Assembly (NCBI RefSeq): GCF_020740795.1
Contig: NC_067283.1
Location: 43,575,659-43,639,658 of the forward strand
Length of the DNA: 64,000 nt
Source: Apus apus
Taxonomy: Eukaryota; Chordata; Aves; Apodiformes; Apodidae
Direction of reading: 5' to 3'
A model generated the notes under the pieces. That model was not told where the DNA came from. It saw only the letters and a list, made by a program, of their open reading frames with translations, and made no database searches. The position numbers were made by a program, and so were the translations under genes. Each line of letters begins with the position of its first letter. The stretch's first letter is position 1. This document shows, piece by piece, positions 12,091-24,949 of this stretch.

Positions 12091-13860
12091 ATTTCATTCT
12101 TTTCTGCCCCAGCAATCCCAATTCTCATTCAATTCCTTATCTGTTTCCCCCCCATCACCACCTGCCTGTCACCTACAACCTCTGCAGTCATTTCCCACTT
12201 TCATGGCTGTGACAAGAGTCCCTCCGGGATCAGTTGTGCCCATATTAATCTGCTTCAGGCCGAGTAATCCCCCCTGGCTAAACCCAGTCAGTGGATGTCT
12301 CATCTTCCACCCACTGTCTGCATCGTTGACTCTGGGGGTGGCCCGGGCAGGTCAGTGGGAAAGGCAGTGCTGGGAGAAAAGCAGGCTCGAGCCTGGAGGG
12401 ATGGAGGACCTCAAAGCTCATCCTCAGCCTCAAAATCCCCCACCCTTAAGGCAGGCACCTGTAAATTAGGAGCAAACAAAAAGCATTTGTTTGCTGTCTG
12501 TGGAAGCATCCATCACTCAGGCAGGAGTCATCAAACCACCTTCTGCCACTGCTTGTCCCGCCGGTTTAGTGAGGCAGATATCCCATGGGCACGGCTCAAA
12601 GCCACTGTTACCTGTCCAGCCAGAAAACAGTGACAGCCATCAGTTTCTCAAAGGCTTAATTAAACTATAAGCAAATGACTAACCTATTGTGAAGCAAAAC
12701 ACTCTCTTCCTCATCATGGCCACACAGGCAGATCTCAGACCGAGACCTTCTGTCCCCACAACCATGTGCATGACAAAGCCAAGTAACTGGGATTGTTTTG
12801 CTCACGTACTCACATGCCTGAGATTAACGCATGCAGCTCATACACAGCTTTTGTCTGAGAGCAGAATGGCCAGACCTCCCTATCCAAGCAGGAATGGGTT
12901 TGGGAGGCTGTCCACTGGCACTGGTTTTGTGAGACATGGTGACTCAGGCCCGCTTTGGTCCACCATCTGCTCTGTGTTCTCATCCCTTCACGTGGTTGCT
13001 CTGAGCATCCTCTTGCTGTGTGGTTGTTAGCAGGGTGAGAACAGGGAGCTCTGAAGAAACCGTGCCCCTGCTTTCCATCCCAGTATTCATACTGGGACCT
13101 GGGGATGTCCAGGTGGAGACCCCAGACCCAGGCAGTGGCACAGAGTGGGGCAGCAGCACAAGACTTGGGGAGGATGAAATTATTGGGGAATTCCACTGAA
13201 TAACTGTAGTCCTTACATGTATCTTAACATATGGTCTTGTTTTCCAAAGGCTTATACCTAGCCCAAATTTGGGAAGATTTTTACAGGAACAGCAGAAGGC
13301 ACACCCCAAAGGCCTGTTGCACCTGCCAATTTTCACAACTCTGCTCCAAACCACAGAAAAATAGGCCTCGGAAAGGTCAGTGGTATTTTTAGCCTTACTT
13401 AGTAAGGAAATACAGCTATGCAATCACGCTGCCACTCGGTCCTTTTGCATTCCCCCCTATTACGTTGGAATTGTTGGCCAGCCTCAGCCAAATCTGACAG
13501 AGGAACGGAAGGTGCAAAGATATTAAGTTCCTCCAAGCTTCATGAAAACAGGAACTGGGCAAAGCAGAGATCCCAACAGTGCCAGCAATGAGAGGGAAGC
13601 AGCAGGCACCCAGCTTTTGCTGGACAACAGATTAAAAATCATTCCTCTGCTTTGGCAATAAGTTCCCTCTAAGATATAGGGGATATAGTTTGGTTGCATC
13701 TATGTTAGCACCTTGTAGTCCCTGGAACCAGAGCTGATGGGTTCATGGGGAAGGGTCCACAGCTCCTTGTTTTCCTTATGAGATGTAGCAGCCAGAAGAG
13801 TCACTGCAGCAATGCCCTCAGTGCAGCTTTGCAGATGGTGTAAGGATGATCTCCTCTCAG
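12091..13860. other. non-coding block
   Basis: Nothing recognised as a gene. At 12648-12690 an AT-rich patch has GGCTTAATTAAAC, the same ten-base homeodomain-type word as at about 8452. The 147-codon minus frame at 12980-13423 and its 128-codon neighbour overlap each other and lack any motif. Confidence 0.5.
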
Positions 13861-13879
13861 CCAGTGATGGAGTTACCTG

Positions 13880-14180
13880 GGTGTAGTCAAATATTTGGGC
13901 GAGTTTGTGTTAAATAAAACATCTTCCGTGATCTCTAGAGCCTGAGGATCTTGCTACAATATTATACAATATCTTACAAGGGATGCCTGATATTTGAGTA
14001 ATATAATTTATTCGCATCCCGCAGTGTAAATATGGGCTGATTAGTTTCTCATTTTAACTTTAATGACCTCTCGCATTTTATGTGGCATATAACATCCTGA
14101 GAGGACATAAAAGATGGCACACAAATATGAGGCTATTAAGGCAAAGATTTATTTGTGATGTTTGACTGAAGGACTGTAAG
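13880..14180. promoter_or_regulatory. candidate conserved regulatory element
   Basis: This unique AT-rich sequence has repeated ATATTATACAATATC-type words, TAATATAATTTATTCGC, TGATTAG and a TTTTATG-type caudal/HOX word. No repeat-family resemblance and no coding potential were seen. Its texture is like vertebrate conserved non-coding elements. This is inference only. Confidence 0.25.
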
Positions 14181-14850
14181 CAAGACTATTTTGTGTCTAT
14201 AAGCAAGTCCCCTGGAGATCAGAGATTGGCAGCTGCCCAAAGATCCCCAGGGATGAGCCAGGCAAGTGCCTATGTCCCCTGGTCCCCAAGGGGCACTCTA
14301 ACCACATGTACAAGTGGAAAATGGCTGCAGTCCTACCTTTGTAGGGTGGGCAGGGCCTCAAAACTGGGAGTAAAGAATGTTCTGCAACTACAAGGAGCTT
14401 TTAATAAAGCAACAGGCAGGTCAACAAACAGGAGAAGAACTCAGGAGGCATCTGAGTGTTGAGCTGGCCCAGGCTGGCTTATGAAAATGCCCGTGGGGCT
14501 CTGCCAGGATCTCCTAGGGTATTAGATTACAAATAAGGCTCTTACTGGACTAGTTAAACTTGCAAGCTGGATGTGGGTTGTCTGCCTTGTTAACATCTTC
14601 TGGTCCTCAAATGTATGGGTTTCTGCTTGGCTCTGCTCAGCCACATTTTTTTTGCTCAGGTGCAGATTGCCAGGTGATGGTGATCTGTGATATCCCTTTT
14701 TTTGGTACTAGTGTGACCCCCAGCATCTGTGTCACCCACAAGTACTGTCAGTGGTGATACTCAGTTTCCTTCTAAGAAGTTATGAAAAATATTAGCTGTA
14801 ATTGAGGCAAAATAAGTGATCTCTGAAGTGGCCCACATGCAATGCACACA
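14181..14850. other. non-coding block
   Basis: No supported gene or repeat. The 89-codon plus frame at 14193-14462 has no recognisable motif. Confidence 0.5.
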
Positions 14851-14859
14851 ACAGGAGAT

Positions 14860-15390
14860 TATTCCTATTCACAATTTATTTTAAGATGTAGACGTTAAAC
14901 AGCCTGGAGTTGCTTACTTTAATTTCATATTGACACATTGAATTCATGCCGTTCTAGTTCCTAAGCCAATGTCACGTAGTACCAAGTCCAAGGCTTTTTA
15001 TCTCTTTCAGCAAAATTTATCATCTCATCAAAGGCATTGGGTTAGCTTAAGAAAGTGCATTTTATACAAACCAGGGTAGATAGGCACAATTTATTGTAAC
15101 CTCCTTTAGTTCTTAGAACACTGTGCCAGCTGTTGCATTATTTGTCCTGTATCTTATCTCCCTTCACTAGTTTGAAGCTTAACCCTGTCCTGCTATAGAA
15201 TCCTGAAGGCGTTAGTGCGAGACTTGTATCAGTTTATACAGAAATCACCTGGATAATTTCCATTCTTGTAATTTTCTCATTTTAATCCGCTCCTAACCCA
15301 AAAGTAAATGACAAATTTTGAAATATCCTCTGGAATGAAAATTCATTTTACAAGTGTATTTTGGTTTAATTGAAAGGTTTTCAATGAAAC
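14860..15390. promoter_or_regulatory. candidate conserved regulatory stretch
   Basis: This is a unique AT-rich stretch with TTTATTTTAAG, TTTAATTTCATATTGACA, CATTGAATTCATG, TTTATCATCTCATCAAAGG (TCF/LEF-like ATCAAAG) and TTGTAATTTTCTCATTTTAATCC. It has no repeat or coding signature. Conservation is untested. Confidence 0.22.
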
Positions 15391-15447
15391 AAGGGATCTG
15401 TGATGGTTTAATAAGATTGGAACACTTTGCTTAAACAAAGAAAAGTA

Positions 15448-15461
15448 TTTTTTTTTTTTTT
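15448..15461 (+). repeat. T14 homopolymer
   Basis: Uninterrupted run of T, followed by CCAAAATTAG. No adjacent SINE body is evident. Confidence 0.9.
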
Positions 15462-16830
15462 CCAAAATTAGTACACAGGGAGTTTTAATTTGTGTAAAAA
15501 GGCAATCTCAAACAGAAAAATGTTCGGTTAGAACATTTTTTATAAGCTCTGTGTAGGATGAGTGAGGAGAAGATACACAGTGATGCTTCCCAAGTTATTG
15601 CCTACCCAAGTCTGATGCCGCGTGAAGCCCTGGCACCTTGTGTGGTGCCTGCCAGCTCTTTTCCCAGTTTGATTGCACAAAGTCCCACCAAAAGAGAAGA
15701 CCGACCTGCTGTGTGTGCTTTCCCTGTGAGCAAGTGAGAGAGTTGTGCAGTGCTGGCATCCTGCAGCAGGTCTGCCCATGTACCTGGTGCTCAGAGGAAA
15801 GAGAAGGGTCTTTTTGAGGGGATTAATGAGAAGTAGGGAAGGAGACAAGCCTGAGCACTTGGTGTTCGTTACAGCTAGGGAAACGTCAGTCTTTCTGTCA
15901 AAAGGGGATGGGGGAGAAAGGGTGATTTAGTTTTCCTGAGGTAACCTCAGTTTATACCACCAGAAAAAGGGAATCAGCTTTTTTAATTCGAGCTGTAGTA
16001 GCTTCTATGTTTAAGTGTGGCAGTTGGGGCTCAGCCCTCCAAGTTGCCTGTGATGGCATTCCTGTTTTACCCTCCTTGGCCAAAGGGTAACAACTTCTGT
16101 TGCCATAGCTCATGCTGCCTCTGTGGCAGTGGGGAGGCTACCGGGGGGCTGGTGGAGTGGGGAAGGGGGAGCTGGAAGATTTTTGAGGCACATCCCTGGA
16201 CCAGATGTGGTACCCCTGGCCCCAAGTCCTGAGGACCTTTAGCTTAGCTGGTGGTTCATGTTCATGACTGCCACGTCCTCAGTGTGAGCAGGGGTTGCTT
16301 TTTGTAATCAGGTGTCAAGAACAGAAAGGACTTAACCAGGCTTGTTTTGTGGCTGTTGTTCTTCTGATAGAGGAAAATATTCTTCCATCTTGCCTTTATT
16401 GACATTTTGTATGGAGTTAGAATGTATCGATGTGCACCTCTCTTAGAGCCAAATGTAAACCCTGTTTCTCACAGTTTTCTGTTCTTAGTGTATAAACCAG
16501 ACCTCTAAGTCAGGGAGAAAAAAACTGCTCTGTGTAATAGAGAAGATTTATGATGATTTTTTTCTTAAAAGCTGTGTGTATTTTACTGCATTATCTTTTG
16601 GCCTGATAGTCTAGATACTATGTCTCCTTGGCAACAGACAACATCCAGCGTGGACTATCCCACTGTCGCCAGATGCTGTGGGAATCTCGCCACCCCAGTG
16701 GGCAGGAGGGCAAAGCCTGGAGCAGGAGGCAAGGAGCCTGTCAGCAGGGTGCCTGCAAGGGGAGGGTTGCAGCCAGTAGCCAGCCTGCCCTCATCTCGGC
16801 TGTGCTCAGCCCCAGGTAAGTCTGCAAAGC
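15462..16830. other. non-coding block
   Basis: No gene was recognised. Both strands have short overlapping frames (102 codons minus at 15540-15848, 89 codons plus at 16620-16889) without domains. Confidence 0.5.
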
Positions 16831-16839
16831 CGCCAGCCA

Positions 16840-17480
16840 CAACAAAATTGACTTTTCGGCTTTTCAGAAATGTAAAAAACTCAGTGTGAAGGAATAATTA
16901 ATGCAGCTGATTAAAAGCAAAGATTACATGTTAGCAAAGGGAGATAAGCATTTAATTTCCAGCCTTATTGCATTTCAAACTTGAATATTGGTTCCAAAGG
17001 CGGCTGCAGACTTATTTGCCTTTCTATATGTGTATGTACATAATATACATATGTACAATTACAATCTCCTGCCCTGCTTTAATAATACACTTAATTGCTT
17101 TCTGGCCCCACCTCAAGCTGCCTGAATTCATTTCACAGGGAACAGATTATTTGCCGTTGGCCTTTAGCAAATAAATTGCCTGCCATCCTTAATCTGGGTA
17201 ATAAAAGGTACGCCATCAGCCCGCTCGCAGTTCTGCACGTTGCATCTGCTTCCACACAAAATATTACTGACAGCTATTTTCCTCGTGCTGTCCACAGGAA
17301 ATGGAGTGAGTATATAATGGAAAATGTAAACCCAACAGATCTGTAGGGAGTCGGATTCCTTGTCTTCCATTACTCTTGCTGTGACACTAACTATATTATT
17401 TGCATACGACATTTGCATTACATATTACATCTACTATGCTATCTTTTAAAATGCCATGCATTATAATAAATGATAAAAAT
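16840..17480. promoter_or_regulatory. candidate conserved regulatory cluster
   Basis: This long unique stretch has homeodomain-like and other developmental words: GGAATAATTAATGCAGCTGATTAAAAG, GAGATAAG (GATA), TAAGCATTTAATTTCC, AATACACTTAATTGC (NKX-like), CAAATAAATTGCC and TATAATAAATGATAAAAATAC. It also has a near-palindromic TGTACATA/TATGTACA pair at 17032-17060. CpG is low, and there is no repeat family resemblance and no coding signature. I rate it as the most enhancer-like stretch of the left half, by texture only. Confidence 0.3.
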
Positions 17481-20020
17481 ACAGGTGCAATACTTGGATC
17501 AATTTACATGTTTGTATATACCCATACTTACACACAGAAGCACACACGCCATACACCCCCATCTGCCAGCACAGAAACCATGACTATGGTTCACCCTGTG
17601 CATATCAATAGGCTTTTCCTCCAAAGTATTAAACAACAGGACACAAATTGTAAAAGGGAGAAAACACATAAGAGAGAAGGAGGGACAAGTTCTCTGGTAG
17701 GATTTTTCCATCCAAGAAGTCACTGATGTAATATTTTTTATTACAGGAAGGCAGCAGGAGGCAGGATCAACCAAGGACAGGAGAAACATGCAGTTCTTCG
17801 CTCTTAGCACTTTCATGTGGGGGACTGTAGGATGTAAAAGGCCCCCAGTGGTACCAATGTCATGGCCAGGCAATTCCCAGAACATCAGGTGTGAGGCTGC
17901 AAAGATGAGAAGCATGTTGCATCCTTTAAAAGTAATCCAGCAGAAGGAAGGAGTTCGTGAAGATATGGTAAGCTCCTCTCTGCACATCTGTGCCTCAATA
18001 TTTAAGGCAGCTACATGTGTCTTTGGCAAAAGAATACAAGGCACTGAAAGCTTCCAGACTGATTTTCTTTGCCTTTATTTTTTTTCAATCAGGAGGAAGG
18101 GTAGGAGGTGACATTTAATCTCTGATAAATATCAGACATGTTCCACATTGAACTTGCCAGAAAACAAATACAATGCCAGCAAATGTCAGTGCAAATTTTG
18201 CTGTATCCCCCCTTTGTCCTGGTTTTGTTCAGCTCCCCATCAAATGAATAGCCAGAAGTGAAATTGCAATGAAATTGCAAGAGGCGGGATGTAATCAGGA
18301 CTGGGACACAACCTGCAGCAGGGAAAATAGATCAGGGTTGGTCCCCAGAGTTGCCAGATGCAGAGGAGTACAGGATAGATTGTGCACTGGTTTGGTCCTC
18401 AATGTGCTTCACATCTGGTCCCCATTTAAAGCCAGGCTGATAGGAAAATGTATGGGATATTGCCAGCCTGTCTGGTTTAATGATGGTAAAATACCATTCC
18501 TCACTCAAGCAGTGATGGGTGGGCAGCTTCTCAAAGGCAGGAGGTGAAGGCAATAATTAAAGTAAATTGAAATATGCTGATGAGCTCAGGAACAGAAGGG
18601 CAAGAGGGGAGGAGAGTGCCAGCAGGGGAGTGCTCCCCCTGCTCCTCCAGAAAGGGAAGAGCTGCACTCACCCCCTTCCCGTCTTCTCTATCTCCCAGAG
18701 AGAAGCAAGGATGAATTCTTCTCTGTGGCTGCTCCTGAGCCTTCCTCACATATGGAGTCTGTGTTTGCCTTCTGGATGCTCTTGGGCGTGGGCTGAGAAA
18801 CTGAGGCAGTCATGCTGTTCTTTCTTCCCCTGTGCTATTTTCCAAGATGGGCTGAGTGATGCTCTGTTGCATCCCTACTTTGTCTGCACTGTGGTCATTC
18901 TATCATGGTGGGAGCCGGACCGGGACAGCCTGGAGCTTCTAACTTACTCATGGGCACATCCAGCAGCAGCATCCCCATGGCTGAGCATGCATCAAAAGGA
19001 CAATGGTGAGACTTTCCATGTACAGGGCAATGTTGTGCTTGACGCAGTAACCTCAGACAGAGCATCACACTGGTGTGGCTCTGCCTACCTGTAGCTAGGC
19101 TGCCTCCTTGTGAGGTGTCTCATGTAGGTCAACATGGACAGCATTGCACTGCTGGGTCAAAATAGGTGGGCAGGGAATGGACTCTGCAGGAGGATGGGCT
19201 GGATAGGCTGGGATGTACCAGTCTGGGATAGATATGGCTGCAGGGCAAGGGTGAGTATGCAAGAGGTCTGTGAAAGGAAAGGGAAGGAATTTTAATTCCT
19301 TCTCACCAGGTTTAAAGTCATAACATACATTTATTAGGCAGCAGGTTTAAAAGAAGCAGGAAAAAAAAAAAAAAAAAAAAGGTATTTCAGCATCCAGTTG
19401 CCCTTTGAAGTTGTTGGCACAGGATGTTTGGGTGCTGGGAGTTTGCAAGGGGTCAGAAAGCAGCTAGACAAATTGAAGAGAGCAAAATCCTTCAAGGGCT
19501 GCTAAGCACATGGATGTCACCTCTAGCCAGTGAAGTCCTTGGCTCGTGGCATGCCTGCAGTTTCCTTATGTCCTCCCTAGACACCTGCTCAGGCTGCTGG
19601 GCAGGGGCTGGGAGAAGCCACCTGCCCAGGATGGCTGTTTTCTGTTCTTGCAGCCTGCTGTGATGTTCTGGCATTCCTCCTGAGTCAATCACCGTGGCCG
19701 GCTTTGCCTCCTGGAGTTAGACAGCGGGAGGTCAGAAGCTGAAGTGACCTGGTGTGCTCAGCACATCAGCTGAGCAAAGTTCCCCCATGGAGCTACACGA
19801 GTCCCAGGCTTTGGTGAGGCCCCAGTGTATTTGCATCCCTACCACACATGGAGGCTGCAGCAAGTAACAGCAAGTTAATGAGTGGGCTGCTTTGCAGGTT
19901 GCAAGATGCTCTAGAATACGTTGCACGTATTTGTCATGAGGCTCCTAACTTGCTCTGGCCCTTTTTTCCCCACTTCAGGAGAAAGGCAGTCTTGGTTTTG
20001 CAGTGGAATGTTTTGCTCCC
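17481..20020. other. non-coding block
   Basis: No supported gene. It includes a 20-base near-perfect palindrome at 19283-19302 (nine-base arms GAAGGAATT and AATTCCTTC, two-base centre) and the A20 run noted separately. The 181-codon minus frame at 17499-18044 and the 175-codon plus frame at 18567-19094 contain no recognisable domain and overlap other frames. Confidence 0.5.
19361..19380 (+). repeat. A20 homopolymer
   Basis: Uninterrupted A run after AAGAAGCAGG. There is no clear retroposed body or target-site duplication beside it. Confidence 0.93.
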
Positions 20021-20165
20021 TGTGAATGATTAATGGCAGATTAAAAAAGGTAATAATTAAATGTGAATTTCAGAGTTTCTCATCTGGTGTCTTTTGTTGC
20101 CATTTCACCGTGCAGCTTGATGGCACTTCAACAATATTTCATGAAAACTTTGCTGCAGCTCCCCA
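20021..20165. promoter_or_regulatory. candidate conserved regulatory element
   Basis: Unique sequence with GAATGATTAATGG, GGTAATAATTAAATG and CAACAATATTTCATG. It has the same AT-rich, homeodomain-word texture as the other candidates and lies next to the possible LTR remnant. Inference only. Confidence 0.2.
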
Positions 20166-20229
20166 TTCCTGTGGCTCTGGGCTAAGAAACACCAAGGCTA
20201 TAAGGAGCCTTGAGCTTGACTAAGCTCAC

Positions 20230-21290
20230 AGGGACAAAAAATAAAAAACTTCATAGCTTAGTGCTCAGACCTGCTGCCTGTTAACAGCAAGGAAGCTGGT
20301 TTTAATTCTAGAGGTGCAAATTAAACCATACGGGAATAAAGTGTGACCAAAACCTACAGCAAGCAGGTGAAACTCCTAACAATTCAAGTGTAGGAAAGGA
20401 AAGGGAAGAGAGGCTGGGCTGTTGGGGAAGGGGCTCCCGGGACCCTTCACTACAAAAGCCTCCAGAGGATCCCCCTGGGGAGGTCCCCGAGGATGCCTGT
20501 GGGCCAGCCAGGAGCTGGCTGGTTTGTCAGGTTTGTCCCGAATGGGGGTAGATAGCAGACAAGATGTATATACAGAGAACAAGATTAATTGCAAACAGCA
20601 TTGGGATCTTAACTGTTTCAAAGTAAAAAGCACAAGCACACTCAAATTGTGGGGAAATTGGGATGTCTGAACAGAATGCTGAAGCTATAATGCAAAAGGT
20701 ATCTTAACAATAATGTACCACCAACAGTGAAATCAATCAATAAAGGTATACCATTAAAATGCTAGCAACTTGTTAACAATTTTTATACTAGATCTAGAAT
20801 GTTAATTACTGACTTCAAAAGGGTGCTAAAGTGTTAAAAATTAAAACTTAATGAAGAAAGATTGTTTAATGTCAAGTTAACTGGTTAAAGAAAATAAGGG
20901 CGTTAATATCTCTCACTCTTGCACAGCCACAGCTGGGTGTCCCTTTGTCCCAATGCTTAATTCTTGAGAATTAATCTCTCTGGCAGGTGTCCCCACTGGA
21001 GAGGAGAAGGTCCAGCACATCTCCTGGAAAAGTGTATAGGAGCCCCTCTGATCAAAGATGGGACCAGGCTTTTATAGAATGAAGTGGAATGACTGCTGTC
21101 ATTTAACTATTTAGCTGTACCTCCAAAATCTCTCATTGGAGAATAAAAGGAAAACAGTGGAAAAACCAAGAAGGCCCTTTTCTCAGCAAGCAAACTCTTT
21201 TGTTTATCTGTTCATTCTTACTTTATCTCCATTATAGGCCTAATTGAGGTTAGTCTGGGCTCTGTGTCCTTCAACACTGGAGAGCAGCTG
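20230..21290 (-). mobile_element. possible LTR/endogenous retrovirus remnant
   Basis: The stretch differs in texture from its flanks. It has a G-rich leader-like segment (20395-20520), a TTAA/TAAC-rich segment (20700-20915) and, on the minus strand, TATAAAAG (21069-21076). Downstream of that on the minus strand there is a short inverted pair, TTAATTC / GAATTAA (20957-20974). The order on the minus strand, TATA box followed by about 150 bases and then AT-rich sequence, is what an LTR promoter and R/U5 would look like. No coding gag or pol relic was found, and clear TG...CA ends or target-site duplications were not identified. It could also be ordinary unique DNA. Confidence 0.35.
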
Positions 21291-24200
21291 GTGTTATGAA
21301 CATCAACTTGGCCTTTTGTTTGTATTGTCAAGGTTGCTACCACTTCGAGCTTGCTAGGCCCTTTCCTCCTTCCTCGTCTTTCTCCCAAAGCAAGTCTCAC
21401 ACAAGGGGTCACGAGGGGAGGCCCTCAGGAAGCCTTTGCAGAGCCCTGGAAAGCAGAGACAGGCAAGCAAATCTCTGGAGTTTACTCCTTATCTTTCCAG
21501 GTACCTCAGCCCGTGTCTGGCCAAGGGCTGGTTCAGGCCATCATTTCAAAATCACACTGGAAAGGTGAAGGTGCAGCAGAGCATAGCCCTTGCCTGGGGC
21601 TTGGCTCTCTCCTCCAGCTGCTGGCTTCGTGTCCCAGCTGGCAGAGTGGGGAGCAGCTTGTGGAGGGGCTGTGTGTGTTCCCAGCAGGCAGAGGAGACCT
21701 GCCAAGGGAGTACAGCTTGCTTTGGGAGCGAGAGAGGAAGAGGAGATGGTGGGCAGAAGGCCTGGACAGCCTTCCCAAGGTGACCCACATGAGGGGTGGC
21801 AGGAAAGGTGGGCTGTAGTATACCCACATATGGTCACACCATCCCCACTGTCACGCATGTCCTTGGCTTGGACTCCTTGGGACATCCCGTGGGAAGGGGC
21901 TGGGGAAGCTGGTTGTAATCAGCTGGGATGTCACCCTCTGGCACATCACTGACCTAGCTAGTGCTAGGTAATTGGGTCATTCTTTTGCCTATGGGCCACA
22001 CCAAAGGGTGTCACCCAGATTTGTCCTTACCAACCTCATTGAGCTCACAGAAGGCTTGGGGGCTTCTGGCAAAGCTTGGGACATGCCAGGAGCTGCTGGG
22101 CTCCAGCTTTCAAGGGAGGATTGCCTGCACTACATAGCAAAGAGGCTCAGCTTCAACTTTAAAATCTTAAAATTTAAGAAAAACATTTTTTCCTTCACTT
22201 TCTCTTGGAGGTGGACTCAGACTAAAGCCCTGAGTGAACACTGTGCCTCAAACTCAATATGTAAATGCAAGTCCTGGAGCTGTAGCAGCACCCTGAGTGC
22301 AGGCATCAAGAATGCTGGTAACTCCTGGAGCCGAACTGGAGATCTGTTTGCATCTTGGGTCTTTTTACTTAATTTATTCTTAATGAGAGCTGGAGTTGCC
22401 TGTGTAAGTAAACCATTCTGATTATTGTAGATTTACTACAGCACCATCTGCTTTCATGGGACTATGTGGCCATAAAAATAGTTGTTGTCATGAGTTTGCC
22501 TGTGCCTATTTACAGGGCATACTGGTCAGATAGCCTCAGCTTTCTGCAGGCAGTAACCCCACTGGAGACTATAGAATCCAAGAAACTCTGAATTTGGAGG
22601 CAGTGTACCTTCATACACCGAGCAGGTGAGGGACCTGAATTGTTTCAAGAGAGTGACTGGAGTATTAATTAAAAGGAGCAGCTGTCTCTGACACCCCTTG
22701 CTCAAAACAAAAGCGCTTTCTGTGGCATCAGTACCCAGGAATTTTTCTGCCCTGAAAGCCTTCAATTTTAATTATTTGTAAAGTTACTAGCATAGAAGAA
22801 GGAATGGGTATTCTTTCCCCCCATTCAGGACATCTTTTTCTTTAGAAAAATGTGCTCCAACCCTGGCAAGTAGGTTTCTGTTCCTGAAACTGGTGTTTAC
22901 ACCAGGGCTGGAGGAACAGTGGGTGACTGCTGGAAATACTGGGTGCACCCAGGGCTTAGAGCACCCAAAGTGGAGCCAGACAACACCTGCCCTAGTAAGA
23001 TGAGCAAGCCCTGGACTCCAGAGATGAAGCACAAATACTTGCTGTTGGAGAGAAGTGTGAGAGGAGGGAAGGAATAAATCAGTTTAAAAGAGCAAGGTTT
23101 TGTATATCTAACAGAAATAACATTTCAGACCTGCAATAACACAGAGCATTAAATTGAGCAGAGTCTTCGGGGTGCTAATATAGCTCACTGTCATGTTTCT
23201 TGAGGTTTCCTTTGTGCTGAAGGGATGCTGTCAGAGAGCTGAAGCCAAAACTTGAGGCTAATAAAACAAAAGGGTCTTATTTATTTATTTATTTATTAAA
23301 ATTTGTTTCACTAAAGTCACATGTCTATTGCTTAGTTTAATCATCCCTGGCTGATCTTGGAAAGAGAAACAAAACAGGGCTGTCTGACACAGGAGGAGTA
23401 GAAAGTGTCAACAGCAGCTGTACTGCCTTATCCCAGCTGAGCAGGACTTGAACTATGAGGCCATCACCTAAGCCCTGGAAAAGCATTGCATTCTGAAACA
23501 TGTTTGGATAAAAACACACCCCAGGTGCAACTGGAAGCTCAGGTGGGAACACAGAAAAGGAGTCAGGGGGTTTTCACTCCCCTCCCCAGCTTTAGCAGGG
23601 AGCCTCTGTGTATGACATTATTCTGTATGTCTCAAAATGCAAAGGCCTTGCTGAAGAAGTTCAGGGTTATGTTTAGGCATTTGGAAATATTTTCAGTACC
23701 TAAAAGCTCTCTCCAGGAGTGCAAACAGGAGACCAGCTGGAAAGCTTAGATTTTAGGTTTGCTTTGGATTGCCAGTGCTTCCTGGAGAGCTGGAGAGGGT
23801 TCATCCCAGCCCTTGGTCCCCCAGCAGGGAGGTGACACCAGCAGCAAGCATGCTGACTGTGCAGGCACCCCACATCATGGGGATAGGGCATGGGGCCACT
23901 GCTGGCCCCAGGGTTTGGAGAGGGAGCAGGGATGATGCTGCAGAGCACCATACCACAGATACCAGCTTGGCAGCCCCACCTGCTGGGTCATGCATTGGGT
24001 GGGTGAGTCGCTGCTTTCTCCCCTCCCCGAAAGGATCAGGAAAAGTCCTGATCTGAACTTCAGGTCCTTTTTCCTGATTTGTTTTTTTTTTCTCTGCTGT
24101 TGTCCATTATGGGGGCTGGTTTGTATCTGCTGGGGCCGTGAGTGCAGCCAGCACAGCAGCTCAGTGTGATGGTTGCACTCCTCAAACCAAGCCTCAATGA

Positions 24201-24899
24201 GGGCAGGGAGACAGGAAGCCGTGTTTCCTATCTGCACATCTCACAGTAACTGTTCATGGCCTTTTGAGGAGACCCCAAAGATTTTTGTAAAAAATGTTCA
24301 CAGTTTTGGAATTGGGGCTGGACCTCTGAAAAGCCAGGTGCTACCTCTGGCAGGGCTCGTGAGCTCAATGCAGGAATTGCTGGGTGAAGTTTCATGGCTG
24401 AGTTGTGAGAAGATAAAACCAGGTTATGGTGATGGTCTCTTCTGGCCTGACTACGGATGGGTTAGCCAGCTGAAGAGTGCCAGGCTTTGCAGTGAGTAGG
24501 ACAGAGCCTGGCTTGGTAAAACCAGAGCATGGGGGCTGTGCTGTCCTGCAAGGAGCTGTTCTCACAGCCATATCTCCTCCCAAAGACCTTCCACCGGTTT
24601 TGGCCTCCAGATGGGGATCTGTAGAGGACAACAGAGATGGAAGCTGTGGGAGGCTGACCCTCCTCCACACTCCTCCTCAGCTGAGCTTGGAGCTGTGCTT
24701 TGCCCATCTTGCTGAACTGTCCCAGGGCATGCAAGGAGACAGGTGGGAGGGAAAAGCTCCCAACGTCTGTTACAGTGCCCCCACTTTTACAGACAATTAA
24801 TAATGAATCACATTTGAGCAGGCTGCAAACTGAAGGTTATAGCATTGCCAGAGGAGGAAAACCCAGCGGGAGCAGGTGGCAGGAGAGCTGACTCCAGGT
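21291..24899. other. non-coding block
   Basis: No supported gene. Several overlapping frames of 90-155 codons occur at 21351-22421 on both strands in a GC-richer patch. They disagree in frame and strand and carry no domain. A TTAT/ATTT short repeat of five units lies at 23277-23297. Confidence 0.5.
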
Positions 24900-24949
24900 A
24901 CTGTCAGCTACGCCGGCTCGCAAGCAGATGGCAGGGAGTAGAGGCTCTG

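Noticed and set aside
11744..12469. Long open frames (110-227 codons) on both strands through the TTCCC array
   Set aside because: The pentanucleotide has no stop codon in any frame, so all frames stay open. The encoded Ser-Leu-Pro-Phe or Gly-Lys-Glu-Arg repeats are products of the microsatellite.
17499..18044. 181-codon minus-strand open frame
   Set aside because: No recognised domain, no splice or promoter context, mixed composition. Such lengths occur by chance in 64 kb read in six frames.
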